A DNA stretch of 64,000 bases from Thermococcus thioreducens (GTDB taxonomy: Archaea; Methanobacteriota_B; Thermococci; Thermococcales; Thermococcaceae). Shown piece after piece: positions 42,875 through 51,546 of this stretch (position 1 is its first letter; each line of letters starts with the position of its first letter). Made by a program: the position numbers and the translations under genes. A model generated the notes under the pieces. The model saw nothing but the letters and a program-made list of their open reading frames with translations, had not been told where the DNA came from and ran no database searches. The DNA is taken from contig NZ_CP015105.1 of assembly GCF_002214545.1 (NCBI RefSeq), positions 372,001 to 436,000 of the forward strand, read 5' to 3'.

Positions 42875-42879
42875 CTTCT

Positions 42880-43131
42880 TCACCTCTTGGGTCGGTCATC
42901 GTAGAAGTACTTCGCATGGGCCTGGGCCTGGGCGTCCATGACGCGTCTCTTTACTGTGAAGGCGTAGAGGATTCCAAACAGCAGGAGCAACCCCCCGGCG
43001 AATAGGCCAAAGAGCTTGAGAACCGCATAGACAGAAAACGCCAGAACTCCAAGTATCATTAAAAGGACGAGCCCAAATATGCCGAAGAGGATCTTGTATC
43101 CGTACCTCTCCATGAAGAGGTCGAAGTCCAT
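42880..43131 (-). CDS. Small two-helix membrane protein
   Basis: 83 residues from ATG 43131 behind GGTGG. The cytosolic start MDFDLFMERYGYKI is followed by two membrane helices (ILFGIFGLVLLMILGVLAFSVYAV and LFGLFAGGLLLLFGILYAF) and a basic tail VKRRVMDAQAQAHAKYFYDDRPKR. Function unknown. Confidence 0.6.
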   Translation of the reverse strand: MDFDLFMERYGYKILFGIFGLVLLMILGVLAFSVYAVLKLFGLFAGGLLLLFGILYAFTVKRRVMDAQAQAHAKYFYDDRPKR

Positions 43132-43223
43132 CTCTGCCACCGTGTAAAATTTTGTCCCTTCGGTGTAAAAAGCTTTTGGGGGAAGCTTAAATACCCCGGT
43201 GCGTAGGTTATGACGTGGTGGAT

Positions 43224-43511
43224 ATGAAGGTGGGGGAGCTTATTGAGCTGGTCGATGAGACAATAGCCAACCTGAAGATAGCGATAATCGCGAACCAGAA
43301 CAGGGCCTTTGAGAGCCCGCACACGAGCTACGAGTTCACCCAGCGTGCCCTTGAGCTCCAGGAGGATTTGGATGATCTAATGAAGGCGAGAGAGATGCTC
43401 GCCAAGCTCGACCCCGAGAGCGAAGTCGAGGAGCACTTCTCAGGGGAGGAGCTTGAGGAGTTTTTGAGGCTTTTAGAGCTCCTCAGGAACGCCGATGCCC
43501 ACGCCTACTGA
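43224..43511 (+). CDS. Small helical protein, unknown function
   Basis: 95 residues from ATG 43224 after GTGGTGG. Two long helices, VGELIELVDETIANLKIAII and YEFTQRALELQEDLDDLMKAREMLAKL, plus an acidic C-terminal helix. It precedes mazG by 10 bases and is probably cotranscribed with it. No known family. Confidence 0.55.
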   Translation: MKVGELIELVDETIANLKIAIIANQNRAFESPHTSYEFTQRALELQEDLDDLMKAREMLAKLDPESEVEEHFSGEELEEFLRLLELLRNADAHAY

Positions 43512-43520
43512 GGTGGTTGC

Positions 43521-43838
43521 ATGGATTTCCGGGAGCTTGAGGAGAAGCTTGTGGCATTCCGCGATGCACGTGGCTGGGGGAAATATCACACACCGAAGAA
43601 CCTGGCGGTATCTGCCGCGGTGGAGCTGGGCGAGCTTTTGGAGCACTTCCAGTGGGAAAGCGATGGGGAGATACTCGAATCCGTGAAGGACCCGGCCAAA
43701 AAGGAGGCCATATCTGACGAAATAGCCGACGTCGTGATTTACCTAACCCTCCTCGCCCACGAGCTGGGCATAGACATCGGCGAAGCTGTTGAGAGGAAGC
43801 TGGGGAAGAACGGGGAGAAGTACCCGCTCAGGACCTGA
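43521..43838 (+). CDS. MazG-like nucleotide pyrophosphohydrolase
   Basis: 105 residues of the all-alpha NTP-pyrophosphatase family. The metal-binding pattern is seen in NLAVSAAVELGELLEHFQW and ISDEIADVVIYLTLLAHELGID. It hydrolyses nucleoside triphosphates to monophosphates and pyrophosphate, cleaning damaged nucleotides. ATG follows GAGGTGG. It ends convergent with the HIT gene (11-base overlap). Confidence 0.87.
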   Translation: MDFRELEEKLVAFRDARGWGKYHTPKNLAVSAAVELGELLEHFQWESDGEILESVKDPAKKEAISDEIADVVIYLTLLAHELGIDIGEAVERKLGKNGEKYPLRT

Positions 43839-44277
43839 ACGCCTCCCTCAGCCGCTCGACCTCTTCCTCCCTCAGCCTGTTCTTTACCCAGCGCTCCCTC
43901 ATGCTCAGGTTCTCATCTTCCAAATCGAGCACGGCTTTTCTAACCCCTCCCCGGGGATGAGCGCAGTCACCCATCCAGCGGGGAATCACGTGGAGGTGAA
44001 TGTGCGGAACGGTCTGGCCGGCCGCTCTTCCGAGGTTCATCCCGACGTTGAACCCGTCCGGCTTTAACACTTCTCTCAGCTTCTCCATCGCCAGCTCCAT
44101 GCCCCTTATCAGGGCGGCCTTTTCTTCCCCGCTCAGCTCTTCCCAGCTCTCGACGTGTCTCCCAGGAACCACCAGCAGGTGGCCCCGGTTCGCCGGATAT
44201 GAGTCAATGAGTATCCTGATGATCCCGTCATCGTAAAGAATCGCCTCACGCTTTGCATTGCAGAACGGACACTCCAT
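43828..44277 (-). CDS. HIT family protein
   Basis: 149 residues. MECPFC and a second Cys pattern open the protein. The histidine triad is TVPHIHLHVIPRW. RGHLLVVPGRHVESWEEL and NVGMNLGRAAGQ surround it. It is a nucleotide hydrolase or transferase, most like the Ap4A/AMP-lysine type. Start ATG 44277 follows GGTGTTG; the upstream 26 codons lack a binding site. Confidence 0.88.
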   Translation of the reverse strand: MECPFCNAKREAILYDDGIIRILIDSYPANRGHLLVVPGRHVESWEELSGEEKAALIRGMELAMEKLREVLKPDGFNVGMNLGRAAGQTVPHIHLHVIPRWMGDCAHPRGGVRKAVLDLEDENLSMRERWVKNRLREEEVERLREAFRS

Positions 44278-44333
44278 CGGCAACACCAAAGGCTTAAAAC
44301 CGGTTCGGAATAAAAAGCCCTCGGTGGGGTAGG

Positions 44334-44555
44334 ATGGAGGAAAACCTTGAGGCAATGAACAAAACCTATCGGAGGTCCCTCGCGCTTGGCATGGGGTTTC
44401 TCATAGTAGCCTTCGGTATGATGATAGTTCAACCTCTCGGCAGGGAGCCGTCGCTGATTCTGGCCGCGGTGCTGTTCGTGATAGCGTTCATTCCCTTGGA
44501 GTTCGCCAGAAGAATAGCCAGAAAGATGGCGATTATTGCCTTGCGGGGTGAATAG
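44334..44555 (+). CDS. Small membrane protein
   Basis: 73 residues with two membrane helices (ALGMGFLIVAFGMMIVQPL and SLILAAVLFVIAFIPLEFA), a Tyr-Arg-Arg N-terminal stop and an Arg/Lys-rich tail. ATG follows GTGGGGTAGG. It lies just before psmA, but with its own reading unit. Unknown function. Confidence 0.55.
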   Translation: MEENLEAMNKTYRRSLALGMGFLIVAFGMMIVQPLGREPSLILAAVLFVIAFIPLEFARRIARKMAIIALRGE

Positions 44556-44633
44556 AAAAGCTTAATTATGCCGCCCGAGAATTATGGCCAGGGAGTAGGA
44601 GATATGACGATAATACGTTAGAGGTGATGTAAA

Positions 44634-45416
44634 ATGGCGTTTGTACCACCGCAGGCAGGTTACGACAGGGCCATTACTGTTTTCAGCCCTGACGGAAGGC
44701 TCTTCCAGGTAAACTATGCAAGAGAGGCCGTTAAGAGGGGAGCAACCGCCGTCGGTGTTAAGTGGAAGGAAGGTGTTGTTCTCGCCGTCGAGAAGAGGAT
44801 AACCAGCAAGCTCATCGAGCCGAGCAGCTACGAGAAGATTTTCCAGATCGACGACCACATTGCGGCCGCTCCGAGCGGCATAATAGCTGATGCGAGGGTT
44901 CTCGTTGACAGGGCCAGGCTTGAGGCCCAGGTTTACCGCCTGACCTACGGCGAACCCGTTCCGCTCACCGTTCTGGTGAAGAAAATTTGCGACCTCAAGC
45001 AGGCCCACACCCAGTACGGCGGTGTGAGGCCCTTCGGCGCGGCCCTTCTTATGGCCGGTGTGAACGACAAACCTGAACTCTACGAGACCGACCCGAGCGG
45101 GGCCTACTTCGAGTGGAAGGCCGTCGCGATAGGCAGCGGAAGGAACACCGTCATGGCAATCTTCGAGGAGCACTACACCGACGACATAGACATGGAAGGT
45201 GCGATAAAGCTGGCCATAATGGCGCTCGCGAAGACCCTTGAGGAGCCGAGTGCAGATTCCATAGAGGTCGCTTACATAACCATGAAAGACAAGCGCTGGA
45301 AGAAGCTCGGCAAGGAAGAGCTGGCCAAGTACCTCGATGAAATCCTCGAAGAGGTCAAGGAAGAGGAAGTCGAGGAGAGGGAAGAGGATTACTCTGAGCT
45401 GGATAGCAACTACTGA
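44634..45416 (+). CDS. psmA: Proteasome subunit alpha
   Basis: 260 residues of the 20S core alpha ring. The N-terminal gate helix [29 protein letters not shown] is diagnostic, followed by [22 protein letters not shown] and the conserved [11 protein letters not shown]. The acidic tail [14 protein letters not shown] is common in archaea. No catalytic Thr, as expected. It leads the operon into SBDS and the exosome. ATG follows AGGTGATG. Confidence 0.96.
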   Translation: MAFVPPQAGYDRAITVFSPDGRLFQVNYAREAVKRGATAVGVKWKEGVVLAVEKRITSKLIEPSSYEKIFQIDDHIAAAPSGIIADARVLVDRARLEAQVYRLTYGEPVPLTVLVKKICDLKQAHTQYGGVRPFGAALLMAGVNDKPELYETDPSGAYFEWKAVAIGSGRNTVMAIFEEHYTDDIDMEGAIKLAIMALAKTLEEPSADSIEVAYITMKDKRWKKLGKEELAKYLDEILEEVKEEEVEEREEDYSELDSNY

Positions 45417-45427
45417 GGTGACGGGCG

Positions 45428-46138
45428 ATGCCCATAAGCGTTGATAAGGCCGTCATCGCCCGTCTGAAGACGCACGGCGAGACGTTTGAGATACTGGTGG
45501 ATCCCTATCTGGCCAGGGACTTCAAGGAGGGCAAGGAGGTTCCAATAGAGGAGATCCTCGCCACTCCCTACGTTTTTAAAGACGCCCACAAGGGAGACAA
45601 GGCCAGCGAGCACGAGATGGAGAAGATATTCGGCACCAGCGACCCCTACGAGGTGGCGAAGATAATCCTCAGGAAGGGTGACGTTCAGCTGACGGCGGAG
45701 CAGAGGAGGCAGATGCTTGAGGACAAGAGGCGCTACATAGCGACGATAATCCACCGCCACGCCGTTGACCCGAGAACCGGCTACCCACATCCGGTTGATA
45801 GAATCCTCCGGGCGATGGAAGAGGCCGGAGTCCACGTTGACCTGTTCAAGGATGCTGAAGCGCAGGTTCCAGGAGTGATCAAGGCCATAAGACCCCTCCT
45901 GCCGATAAAGCTTGAGATGAAGGTTATAGCAGTCAAGATACCCGGGGACTACGTGGGAAGGGCATACGGTGAGGTAAGGAAGTTCGGAACGATAAAGCGC
46001 GAAGAGTGGGCCAGCGACGGCTCGTGGATGTTTCTCATCGAGATCCCCGGAGGGGTCGAGGAGGAGTTTTATGAGAAGCTTAACGCCCTCACGAAGGGCA
46101 ATGCGATAACTAAACTGATAGAGAGGAAGGGACTATGA
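45428..46138 (+). CDS. Ribosome maturation protein SBDS homologue
   Basis: 236 residues. The N-terminal FYSH domain has [25 protein letters not shown]; helical domain II has [18 protein letters not shown]; domain III is a ferredoxin-like RNA-binding fold ([18 protein letters not shown]). It helps release aIF6 from the large ribosomal subunit. It is 11 bases after psmA and overlaps rrp4 by four bases, the standard archaeal superoperon. Confidence 0.94.
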   Translation: MPISVDKAVIARLKTHGETFEILVDPYLARDFKEGKEVPIEEILATPYVFKDAHKGDKASEHEMEKIFGTSDPYEVAKIILRKGDVQLTAEQRRQMLEDKRRYIATIIHRHAVDPRTGYPHPVDRILRAMEEAGVHVDLFKDAEAQVPGVIKAIRPLLPIKLEMKVIAVKIPGDYVGRAYGEVRKFGTIKREEWASDGSWMFLIEIPGGVEEEFYEKLNALTKGNAITKLIERKGL

Positions 46139-46905
46139 GACGGATTTTTGTAAAGAGTAGGGAACTTGTCGTCCCTGGGACTCTGCTTGCCCAGGGGCCG
46201 TTTAAGAGCGGAAGAGGGACGTTCAGGGAAGGCAACAGGATATACTCAACAGTAGTAGGACTGGTGGAGATCAGGGGAGACGCCATCAGGGTGATACCCC
46301 TTGAGGGCCCGTACATACCCGAGGTTGGTGACAACGTTCTCGGCAAGATAACCGACGTCAGGTTCTCCAACTGGAGCGTGGACATAGGGGCACCCTACGA
46401 GGCCAATCTGCGTGTCCAGGACGCGGTAGAGGAGCGCATAGACATACTGAAAACCGACCTGAGGAAGATATTCGACATCGGCGACATAATCTACGCTAGG
46501 ATAAAGGCGTACAACGAGATAAACCAGATAGACCTGACCACGAAGGGGATGCCCTTCAAGGGCGGCCCGCTCAGGGGAGGGCAGATAGTCAAGATAACGC
46601 CCTCCAAGGTGCCCAGGCTCATCGGCAAGGGCGGTTCGATGATTAACCTCATCAAGAAGCTGACAAACACGAGGATAATAGTCGGCCAGAACGGCTGGGT
46701 CTGGGTCAGCGGCAGGAAGGAGGAGCTTGAGAAGCTCGCTATCGAGGCCATACTCAAGGTCGACAGAGAAAGCCACACCCAGGGGCTCACGGACAGGGTC
46801 AAGGAACTTCTCGTGGCCCGGCTTCAGGAGCTCAAGGAACGGGGAATCGTTGAAGAGATACCCCAGATTGAGGAGCAAACCGCTGGAGAGGGTGAAGGAG
46901 AATGA
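46135..46905 (+). CDS. rrp4: Exosome complex RNA-binding protein Rrp4
   Basis: 256 residues. N-terminal domain ([20 protein letters not shown]), S1 domain ([30 protein letters not shown]) and KH domain ([23 protein letters not shown]). It forms the RNA-entry cap of the archaeal exosome and carries an acidic tail. ATG overlaps the SBDS stop (ATGA), and its own stop overlaps the rrp41 start. Confidence 0.95.
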   Translation: MRRIFVKSRELVVPGTLLAQGPFKSGRGTFREGNRIYSTVVGLVEIRGDAIRVIPLEGPYIPEVGDNVLGKITDVRFSNWSVDIGAPYEANLRVQDAVEERIDILKTDLRKIFDIGDIIYARIKAYNEINQIDLTTKGMPFKGGPLRGGQIVKITPSKVPRLIGKGGSMINLIKKLTNTRIIVGQNGWVWVSGRKEELEKLAIEAILKVDRESHTQGLTDRVKELLVARLQELKERGIVEEIPQIEEQTAGEGEGE

Positions 46906-47651
46906 TGGGCAAGCCAGAGGGTTTAAAGCTCATAGATGAGAATGGAAAGAGGATAGATGGGAGAAAGAAGTACGAACTCAGGCCTATTAAGATGGAGGTC
47001 GGCGTGCTGAAGAACGCCGACGGTTCTGCCTACGTTGAGTGGGGCAAGAACAAGGTTCTTGCCGCTGTTTACGGACCGAGGGAGATTCACCCCAAACACC
47101 TCCAGAGGCCAGACAGGGCGATACTCCGCGTGAGGTACAACATGGCCCCCTTCAGCGTTGAGGAGAGGAAAAAGCCCGGTCCTGACAGGAGGAGTGTGGA
47201 GATAAGCAAGGTCATAAGGGGCGCCCTTGAGCCTGCGCTCCTACTTGAGATGTTCCCCAGGACTGCCATAGACGTCTTCATCGAGGTTCTGCAGGCCGAT
47301 GCCGGAACGCGCGTTGCCGGAATAACTGCCGCTTCCCTCGCCCTGGCGGACGCTGGAGTGCCCATGAGAGACCTGGTCGCGGCCTGCGCCGCCGGTAAGA
47401 TAGAGGGGGAGATAGTCCTCGACCTCAACAAGGACGAGGACAACTACGGCGAGGCCGATGTTCCGGTCGCCATAATGCCCCTCAAGAACGACATAACGCT
47501 CCTCCAGATGGACGGCTATCTGACCAAGGAGGAGTTCATCGAGGCGGTGAGGCTCGCCATCAAGGGCGCCAAGGCAGTCTACCAGAAGCAGCGCGAAGCT
47601 TTGAAAGTCAAGTACCTCAAAATAGCCGAGGAGGTCGGTGGAGGTGAGTGA
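46902..47651 (+). CDS. rrp41: Exosome complex exonuclease Rrp41
   Basis: 249 residues of the RNase PH fold. [43 protein letters not shown] begins the fold; the phosphate/catalytic region is [15 protein letters not shown] and [20 protein letters not shown], with the Asp residues used for phosphorolysis. It is the active subunit of the 3'-5' exonuclease ring. ATG 46902 overlaps the rrp4 stop. Confidence 0.96.
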   Translation: MMGKPEGLKLIDENGKRIDGRKKYELRPIKMEVGVLKNADGSAYVEWGKNKVLAAVYGPREIHPKHLQRPDRAILRVRYNMAPFSVEERKKPGPDRRSVEISKVIRGALEPALLLEMFPRTAIDVFIEVLQADAGTRVAGITAASLALADAGVPMRDLVAACAAGKIEGEIVLDLNKDEDNYGEADVPVAIMPLKNDITLLQMDGYLTKEEFIEAVRLAIKGAKAVYQKQREALKVKYLKIAEEVGGGE

Positions 47652-47652
47652 G

Positions 47653-48462
47653 ATGGAAGTGATGGCCAGCATAATGCGCGACCACATCCTGAGCCTCCTC
47701 AAGGAGGGCAGGCGCATAGACGGCCGCGGCCTTGAAGACTACCGTGACCTTGAGGTCAGGGTCAACGTCATTGAGAAGGCGGAAGGTTCGGCGTGGGTCA
47801 GGCTCGGCAACACCCAGGTTCTCGTTGGCATAAAGGTCGATATGGGTGAACCGTTCCCCGACCTCCCCGAAAAGGGCGTTATAACCACCAACGTCGAGCT
47901 CGTGCCGCTCGCTTCCCCGAGCTTTGAACCCGGTCCGCCGGACGAGAACGCCATAGAGCTGGCCAGAGTTGTGGACAGGGGCATAAGGGAAAGCCAGGCA
48001 GTGGAGCTGGAGAAGCTCGTCATCGTCCCCGGCAAGCTCGTCCGTGTCGTCTTCATCGACGTCCACGTCCTTGACTACGACGGGAACCTCCTCGATGCCA
48101 GCGGAATAGGTGCCATAGCGGCACTGCTGAGCACGAAGATGCCGAAGGTCATCTACGACGAGGAGAAGGATGAGGTCCAGGTTCTCGACGAGTACGAGCC
48201 CCTGCCGGTGAGCAAGATACCGATCCCGGTGACCATAGCCAAGATCGGCGGCAGCCTGCTCGCCGACCCGAACCTCGACGAGGAGCGCGTCATGGACGGC
48301 AGGATAACCATCACCATCGACGAGAACGGCATGATTTCCTCTGTCCAGAAGAGCGAGGGCGGGAGCTTCAAACTGGAGGAGGTCATGTACGCAGTTGACC
48401 TCGCCCTGAAGAAGGCCGCCGAGATAAGGGAGAAGGTTCTTGAGGCCGTTAAGGCCGAGTGA
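47653..48462 (+). CDS. rrp42: Exosome complex subunit Rrp42
   Basis: 269 residues of the RNase PH fold. It starts MEVMASIMRDHILSLLKEGRRIDGRGLEDY, contains LGNTQVLVGIKVDMGEPF and SGIGAIAALLS, and lacks the catalytic Asp set, as expected for the structural partner of Rrp41. ATG follows GGAGGTGAGTGAG, 2 bases after the rrp41 stop. In other Thermococcales the operon usually continues with L37Ae, which is not found here. Confidence 0.95.
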   Translation: MEVMASIMRDHILSLLKEGRRIDGRGLEDYRDLEVRVNVIEKAEGSAWVRLGNTQVLVGIKVDMGEPFPDLPEKGVITTNVELVPLASPSFEPGPPDENAIELARVVDRGIRESQAVELEKLVIVPGKLVRVVFIDVHVLDYDGNLLDASGIGAIAALLSTKMPKVIYDEEKDEVQVLDEYEPLPVSKIPIPVTIAKIGGSLLADPNLDEERVMDGRITITIDENGMISSVQKSEGGSFKLEEVMYAVDLALKKAAEIREKVLEAVKAE

Positions 48463-48480
48463 ACCTTTCTTTCTGTTTGT

Positions 48481-48885
48481 TTAAAGCGTTCTAAGCCTTA
48501 CCTTTGTGACAGTATACGCCAGGGTTGTCCCAAATACCCACGCGACCAAAAGCGTTAGTTTTTCTTCCTCTGGAGTCGCCAGTAGAAATGCAAAGTATGC
48601 AGAAGTGAAGAGCCTGAGCATCCATCTTTCTTTAGGAGTTGCCTTTGAGAACTCGTCTCTATTGGATGAAAAAGCGTCGTGAAGAATTTCGTAGCTGAAA
48701 ACAAGTGCCAGTGTTAGCAGGAAGTACGCTGCCACTGTTCCATAGAACTCGAAAGATGGTGAGGTTTTGAGCTCTGGATGGGGGAAGAAAAATCTGCCAA
48801 CGCAGAGAATGGTATAAACCCCTATTTGTTTGATAAACTCCATGCTCTTTAGGATTTTTAGCTTGGTTGGGTCTTTGTAGATCAT
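48481..48885 (-). CDS. Hypothetical membrane protein
   Basis: 134 residues with about four membrane segments: IGVYTILCVGRFFF, FYGTVAAYFLLTLALVFSYEIL, LFTSAYFAFLLATP and LTLLVAWVFGTTLAYTVT. The ATG follows GGAGG. Codons are A/T-richer than in the flanking exosome and sepF genes. It faces rrp42 end to end. An acquired gene of unknown function. Confidence 0.5.
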   Translation of the reverse strand: MIYKDPTKLKILKSMEFIKQIGVYTILCVGRFFFPHPELKTSPSFEFYGTVAAYFLLTLALVFSYEILHDAFSSNRDEFSKATPKERWMLRLFTSAYFAFLLATPEEEKLTLLVAWVFGTTLAYTVTKVRLRTL

Positions 48886-48909
48886 TCTGAAACCTCCAAT
48901 TTTTCGTCA

Positions 48910-49033
48910 AGCAAAGAGGGTAATAATAGATTATAAGGCCTATGTACCATCCTTGGCAGAAGCTGGGTTTAGCTATGGGTATTTGACAACGTTTGAATGG
49001 TACGCCAGGAGAACATTTCAGAAAGAGATATAA
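48910..49033 (+). pseudogene. Probable gene fragment
   Basis: An open stretch reading KRVIIDYKAYVPSLAEAGFS and then GYLTTFEWYARRTFQKEI, ending TAA at 49031-49033. It has protein-like composition but no start codon and no binding site. It looks like the last 40 codons of a gene whose 5' part was lost when the neighbouring gene inserted. No family recognised. Confidence 0.3.
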
Positions 49034-49084
49034 ACACCAATGCCCAAATTAATCCAGCCTTACGATTAACTGGGGGGAACAGTT

Positions 49085-49480
49085 ATGGGATTGTTTGACA
49101 GCCTCAAAAAGAAGGACGAAAAGGCCAAGAAGAAGCCGCCCGCGGCGATTAAAAAGGAGGTAGCTCCCAGGCGTGACATCGATGTCATTCCTCTTGAGGA
49201 GGATGTTCTTGCTAAGGAGATAGTCAAGCCCCAAGTCAGGTACCTCAAGAAGATCGTCGTTACCAGCTACGCCGACCTTGAGAGAATCTCGGAGGAGCTC
49301 CAGAACGGCAACATAATTCTGGTCGACCTCACCCCGCTTGAGGTCAAGCCGGAGGTTCTTGAAAAGGTTGCCGAGCAGATAAAGGGAATGGTCAGTGCCC
49401 TCGGAGGACAGGCCGCTAAAATCTGCAAGCACGAGATAAAGCTGATTCTCGTCCCTGCGGACATAAGGATTGCCAAGTGA
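49085..49480 (+). CDS. sepF: Archaeal SepF cell division protein
   Basis: 131 residues. The N-terminus MGLFDSLKKK is an amphipathic membrane-targeting helix with a Lys-rich linker. The C-terminal SepF domain has KKIVVTSYADLERISEELQNGNIILVDLTPL and IKGMVSALGGQAAKI. It anchors FtsZ to the membrane at mid-cell. The binding site GGGGGG is strong, and a TATA-like GATATAAA lies at 49026-49033. Confidence 0.92.
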   Translation: MGLFDSLKKKDEKAKKKPPAAIKKEVAPRRDIDVIPLEEDVLAKEIVKPQVRYLKKIVVTSYADLERISEELQNGNIILVDLTPLEVKPEVLEKVAEQIKGMVSALGGQAAKICKHEIKLILVPADIRIAK

Positions 49481-49543
49481 GGCCTTTCTTTTCTACCCAC
49501 GATTTTATAAATGGTTGGTGACTCTATTCTTCGGTGGTGAGAG

Positions 49544-50170
49544 ATGACCGAGAGGCAAGGTGAGATTCAGGAAATCCGGCTGGGGGACTGTCCAATCTGC
49601 GGCGGCAAGGGTACTCTCAAAGCCCTTCAGTACGTTCACGACATTCCTTACTTCGGGAAGGTCATGGAGAGCACGATAATCTGTGAGCGCTGTGGATATA
49701 GAAACGCTGACGTCATGATACTGGAGGACAGGCCGCCGAAGCTCTACAGCGTAAAGGTTGAGGAGGAAAAGGATCTCTTTACAAGAGTCGTCAGGAGCAA
49801 GAGCGGAACCATCGAGCTGGAGGAGATAGGGGTCAAGATAGAACCCGGGCCTGCCGCTGAAGGCTTCGTCAGCAACGTTGAAGGCGTTTTAGAGCGCGTC
49901 AGGGAGACCCTCATAATGGCCAAGCACTTCAGAGAACAGGAGGGGGATAAGGAGGCCGTCAGAAAAGCCGAGGAGATACTCGATTATATAGAAGAGGTTA
50001 AGGAGGGCAAAAAACCGCTCACCGTGAGGATCATGGATCCCCTCGGCAACAGCGCCCTCATCGGCGAGAAGGTAAAGAGCAGGCTTTTGACGCAGGAGGA
50101 AATCAGGAGCCTCAGTCTCGGCCCATACGTCCTCGTTGAGCCGGAAGGGGACAAAGAGAACGGGGGTTAA
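49544..50170 (+). CDS. ZPR1-type zinc finger protein
   Basis: 208 residues. One zinc finger is CPICGGKGTLKALQYVHDIPYFGKVMESTIICERCGYRNADV, the ZPR1 signature. The C-terminal ZPR1 beta-domain runs through VEGVLERVRETLIM and TVRIMDPLGNSALIG. In eukaryotes ZPR1 binds elongation factor 1A, so this single-domain archaeal form may chaperone aEF1A. ATG follows GGTGGTGAGAG. Confidence 0.88.
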   Translation: MTERQGEIQEIRLGDCPICGGKGTLKALQYVHDIPYFGKVMESTIICERCGYRNADVMILEDRPPKLYSVKVEEEKDLFTRVVRSKSGTIELEEIGVKIEPGPAAEGFVSNVEGVLERVRETLIMAKHFREQEGDKEAVRKAEEILDYIEEVKEGKKPLTVRIMDPLGNSALIGEKVKSRLLTQEEIRSLSLGPYVLVEPEGDKENGG

Positions 50171-50691
50171 AGATATATTGCATCCCTGGTGAGGAGGTCC
50201 TCTATCAGGTTCTTAACCCACCCCTTTCTCGTCTTTCTTGATAGGTGGATTATGCCCTCAACGTGGACTCCGTAGCGCTCCTTCATCTCCTCCCTGCTCA
50301 TCGGCTCTTTGAAGAGGAAAGGCCTCTCTATTGTGAATGCGTAGCCGTACTCCCTGATGTACTCTCCCAGCCAGCGCTTCCCGTTCTCTCCGTGGACAAG
50401 GGCCAGCCCGCTGGTTTCCTTCGTCATCTCCCAGAGCGTGTCGAGGTCTGCCTTTATTACCTCGCCCACCTCGAAGCCTCCTGCAATGGTTCCCCTTCTC
50501 GTTAACGTCTGCTCCTCGTGGAGGCCGAGCCTTCTAAGCGTGTCTCTCAGCTCGTAGGGGTTCCCTCTTGCAACGTAGAGGAAAACTGTGTCCCCCTCGC
50601 TGAATGCCCTGGCCTTCCTCAGCTCTACCGTCTTCAGTCCGCGGAATATCAGCTCCGCGTAGACCTGGTGGAGCGCTATCACGTGCTCCAT
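50167..50691 (-). CDS. ASCH-like / DUF365 protein
   Basis: 174 residues: HVIALHQVYAELIFRGLKTVELRKARAFSEGDTVFLYVA, typical of ASCH-related beta-barrels, which bind modified nucleotides or RNA. GFEVGEVIKADLDTLWEMT and a Trp-rich C-terminal half follow. Start ATG 50691 follows GCGGTGAAA. It overlaps the ZPR1 gene by four bases, convergent. RNA-related role inferred from fold only. Confidence 0.75.
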   Translation of the reverse strand: MEHVIALHQVYAELIFRGLKTVELRKARAFSEGDTVFLYVARGNPYELRDTLRRLGLHEEQTLTRRGTIAGGFEVGEVIKADLDTLWEMTKETSGLALVHGENGKRWLGEYIREYGYAFTIERPFLFKEPMSREEMKERYGVHVEGIIHLSRKTRKGWVKNLIEDLLTRDAIYL

Positions 50692-50761
50692 AGTTTCACC
50701 GCACACACTTTTGAAAAAAGGTTAAAAATCTTGGCTTTCAATTAGGACTGGTGATGGTAAT

Positions 50762-51136
50762 ATGTCCTCGGTGAGAAGGGTGACGGCATGGAGGACGGGT
50801 TATCTCTCCATCGGAGTAATCTTTGTGCTGATTGGGGTTCTCGTGGGCCATTACGTGGAAGAACTCTTCGGCATGTTCTTCGGAATATTCGGCCTCTCCC
50901 TCCTGTTCGAGGCCTGCAGAAAGAGTGCCCTCATGGTCTCCTCTGGTAAAGACGAGTTTAAAGTTATCGTCAGGGGAAGAAAGCCACCCTTCAATGTCAT
51001 TATCCAGAAAAACGGCAGACCCCTCTGGAAGGGCGAGGTTGCCGACTACGTTGAAGTTGGGGACTTCTACTTTGACCTCGTTGATGGAAAGCTCCTCGTG
51101 AGGTTTGAAGGTGAACCGTTGGGGAGGCTGCCTTGA
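50762..51136 (+). CDS. Membrane protein with C-terminal beta domain
   Basis: 124 residues. Two membrane segments (YLSIGVIFVLIGVLVGHYV and LFGMFFGIFGLSLLFEAC), then a soluble beta-rich tail FKVIVRGRKPPFNVIIQKNG. It is followed by a gene of the same style whose ATG overlaps its stop. Unknown function; possibly both make one complex. Confidence 0.55.
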   Translation: MSSVRRVTAWRTGYLSIGVIFVLIGVLVGHYVEELFGMFFGIFGLSLLFEACRKSALMVSSGKDEFKVIVRGRKPPFNVIIQKNGRPLWKGEVADYVEVGDFYFDLVDGKLLVRFEGEPLGRLP

Positions 51137-51546
51137 TGAGGCTCGAAAAAGTCCACGTGAAGAGCGAACGGCTATGGAGGTTGGGGCTATTCTACCTCGC
51201 GCTGTCAATTCCGTTCCTTGCCATAGGTCTAACCACAAACCGGGTGGTTTTCCCACTTGTGAACGTTTCCGTAGCTCTCCTTTTTCTGGTTCTGGCGAAC
51301 CGGCTTCGAGCGATTAGAGTGTCGTGCGAAGGAAAGACCTTCCTTCTCGTCCCTGACTACTTGACTTCAAGCCTGGTTATCAGAGATTCCTCCGGCGAAA
51401 TCTTCAGGAGGGAGTTGTTCCCACCGGTTGGGAAGAGGGAAATAGAAACTCCCTGTGGGAAAATCATCGTTGAGGTGACCCCCCACCGCTTCGGGAAGGT
51501 GGACTTGGTAGTAAAAGCAGGAGAGGGGAGAATCAGGATTCCCTAA
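51136..51546 (+). CDS. Membrane protein with C-terminal beta domain
   Basis: 136 residues, same layout as the previous gene: two membrane helices (LGLFYLALSIPFLAIGLTT and FPLVNVSVALLFLVLANRL) and a beta tail LVIRDSSGEIFRRELF. ATG 51136 overlaps the preceding TGA. The two genes look like diverged tandem duplicates. The last 14 bases overlap homoserine dehydrogenase, convergent. Confidence 0.55.
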   Translation: MRLEKVHVKSERLWRLGLFYLALSIPFLAIGLTTNRVVFPLVNVSVALLFLVLANRLRAIRVSCEGKTFLLVPDYLTSSLVIRDSSGEIFRRELFPPVGKREIETPCGKIIVEVTPHRFGKVDLVVKAGEGRIRIP

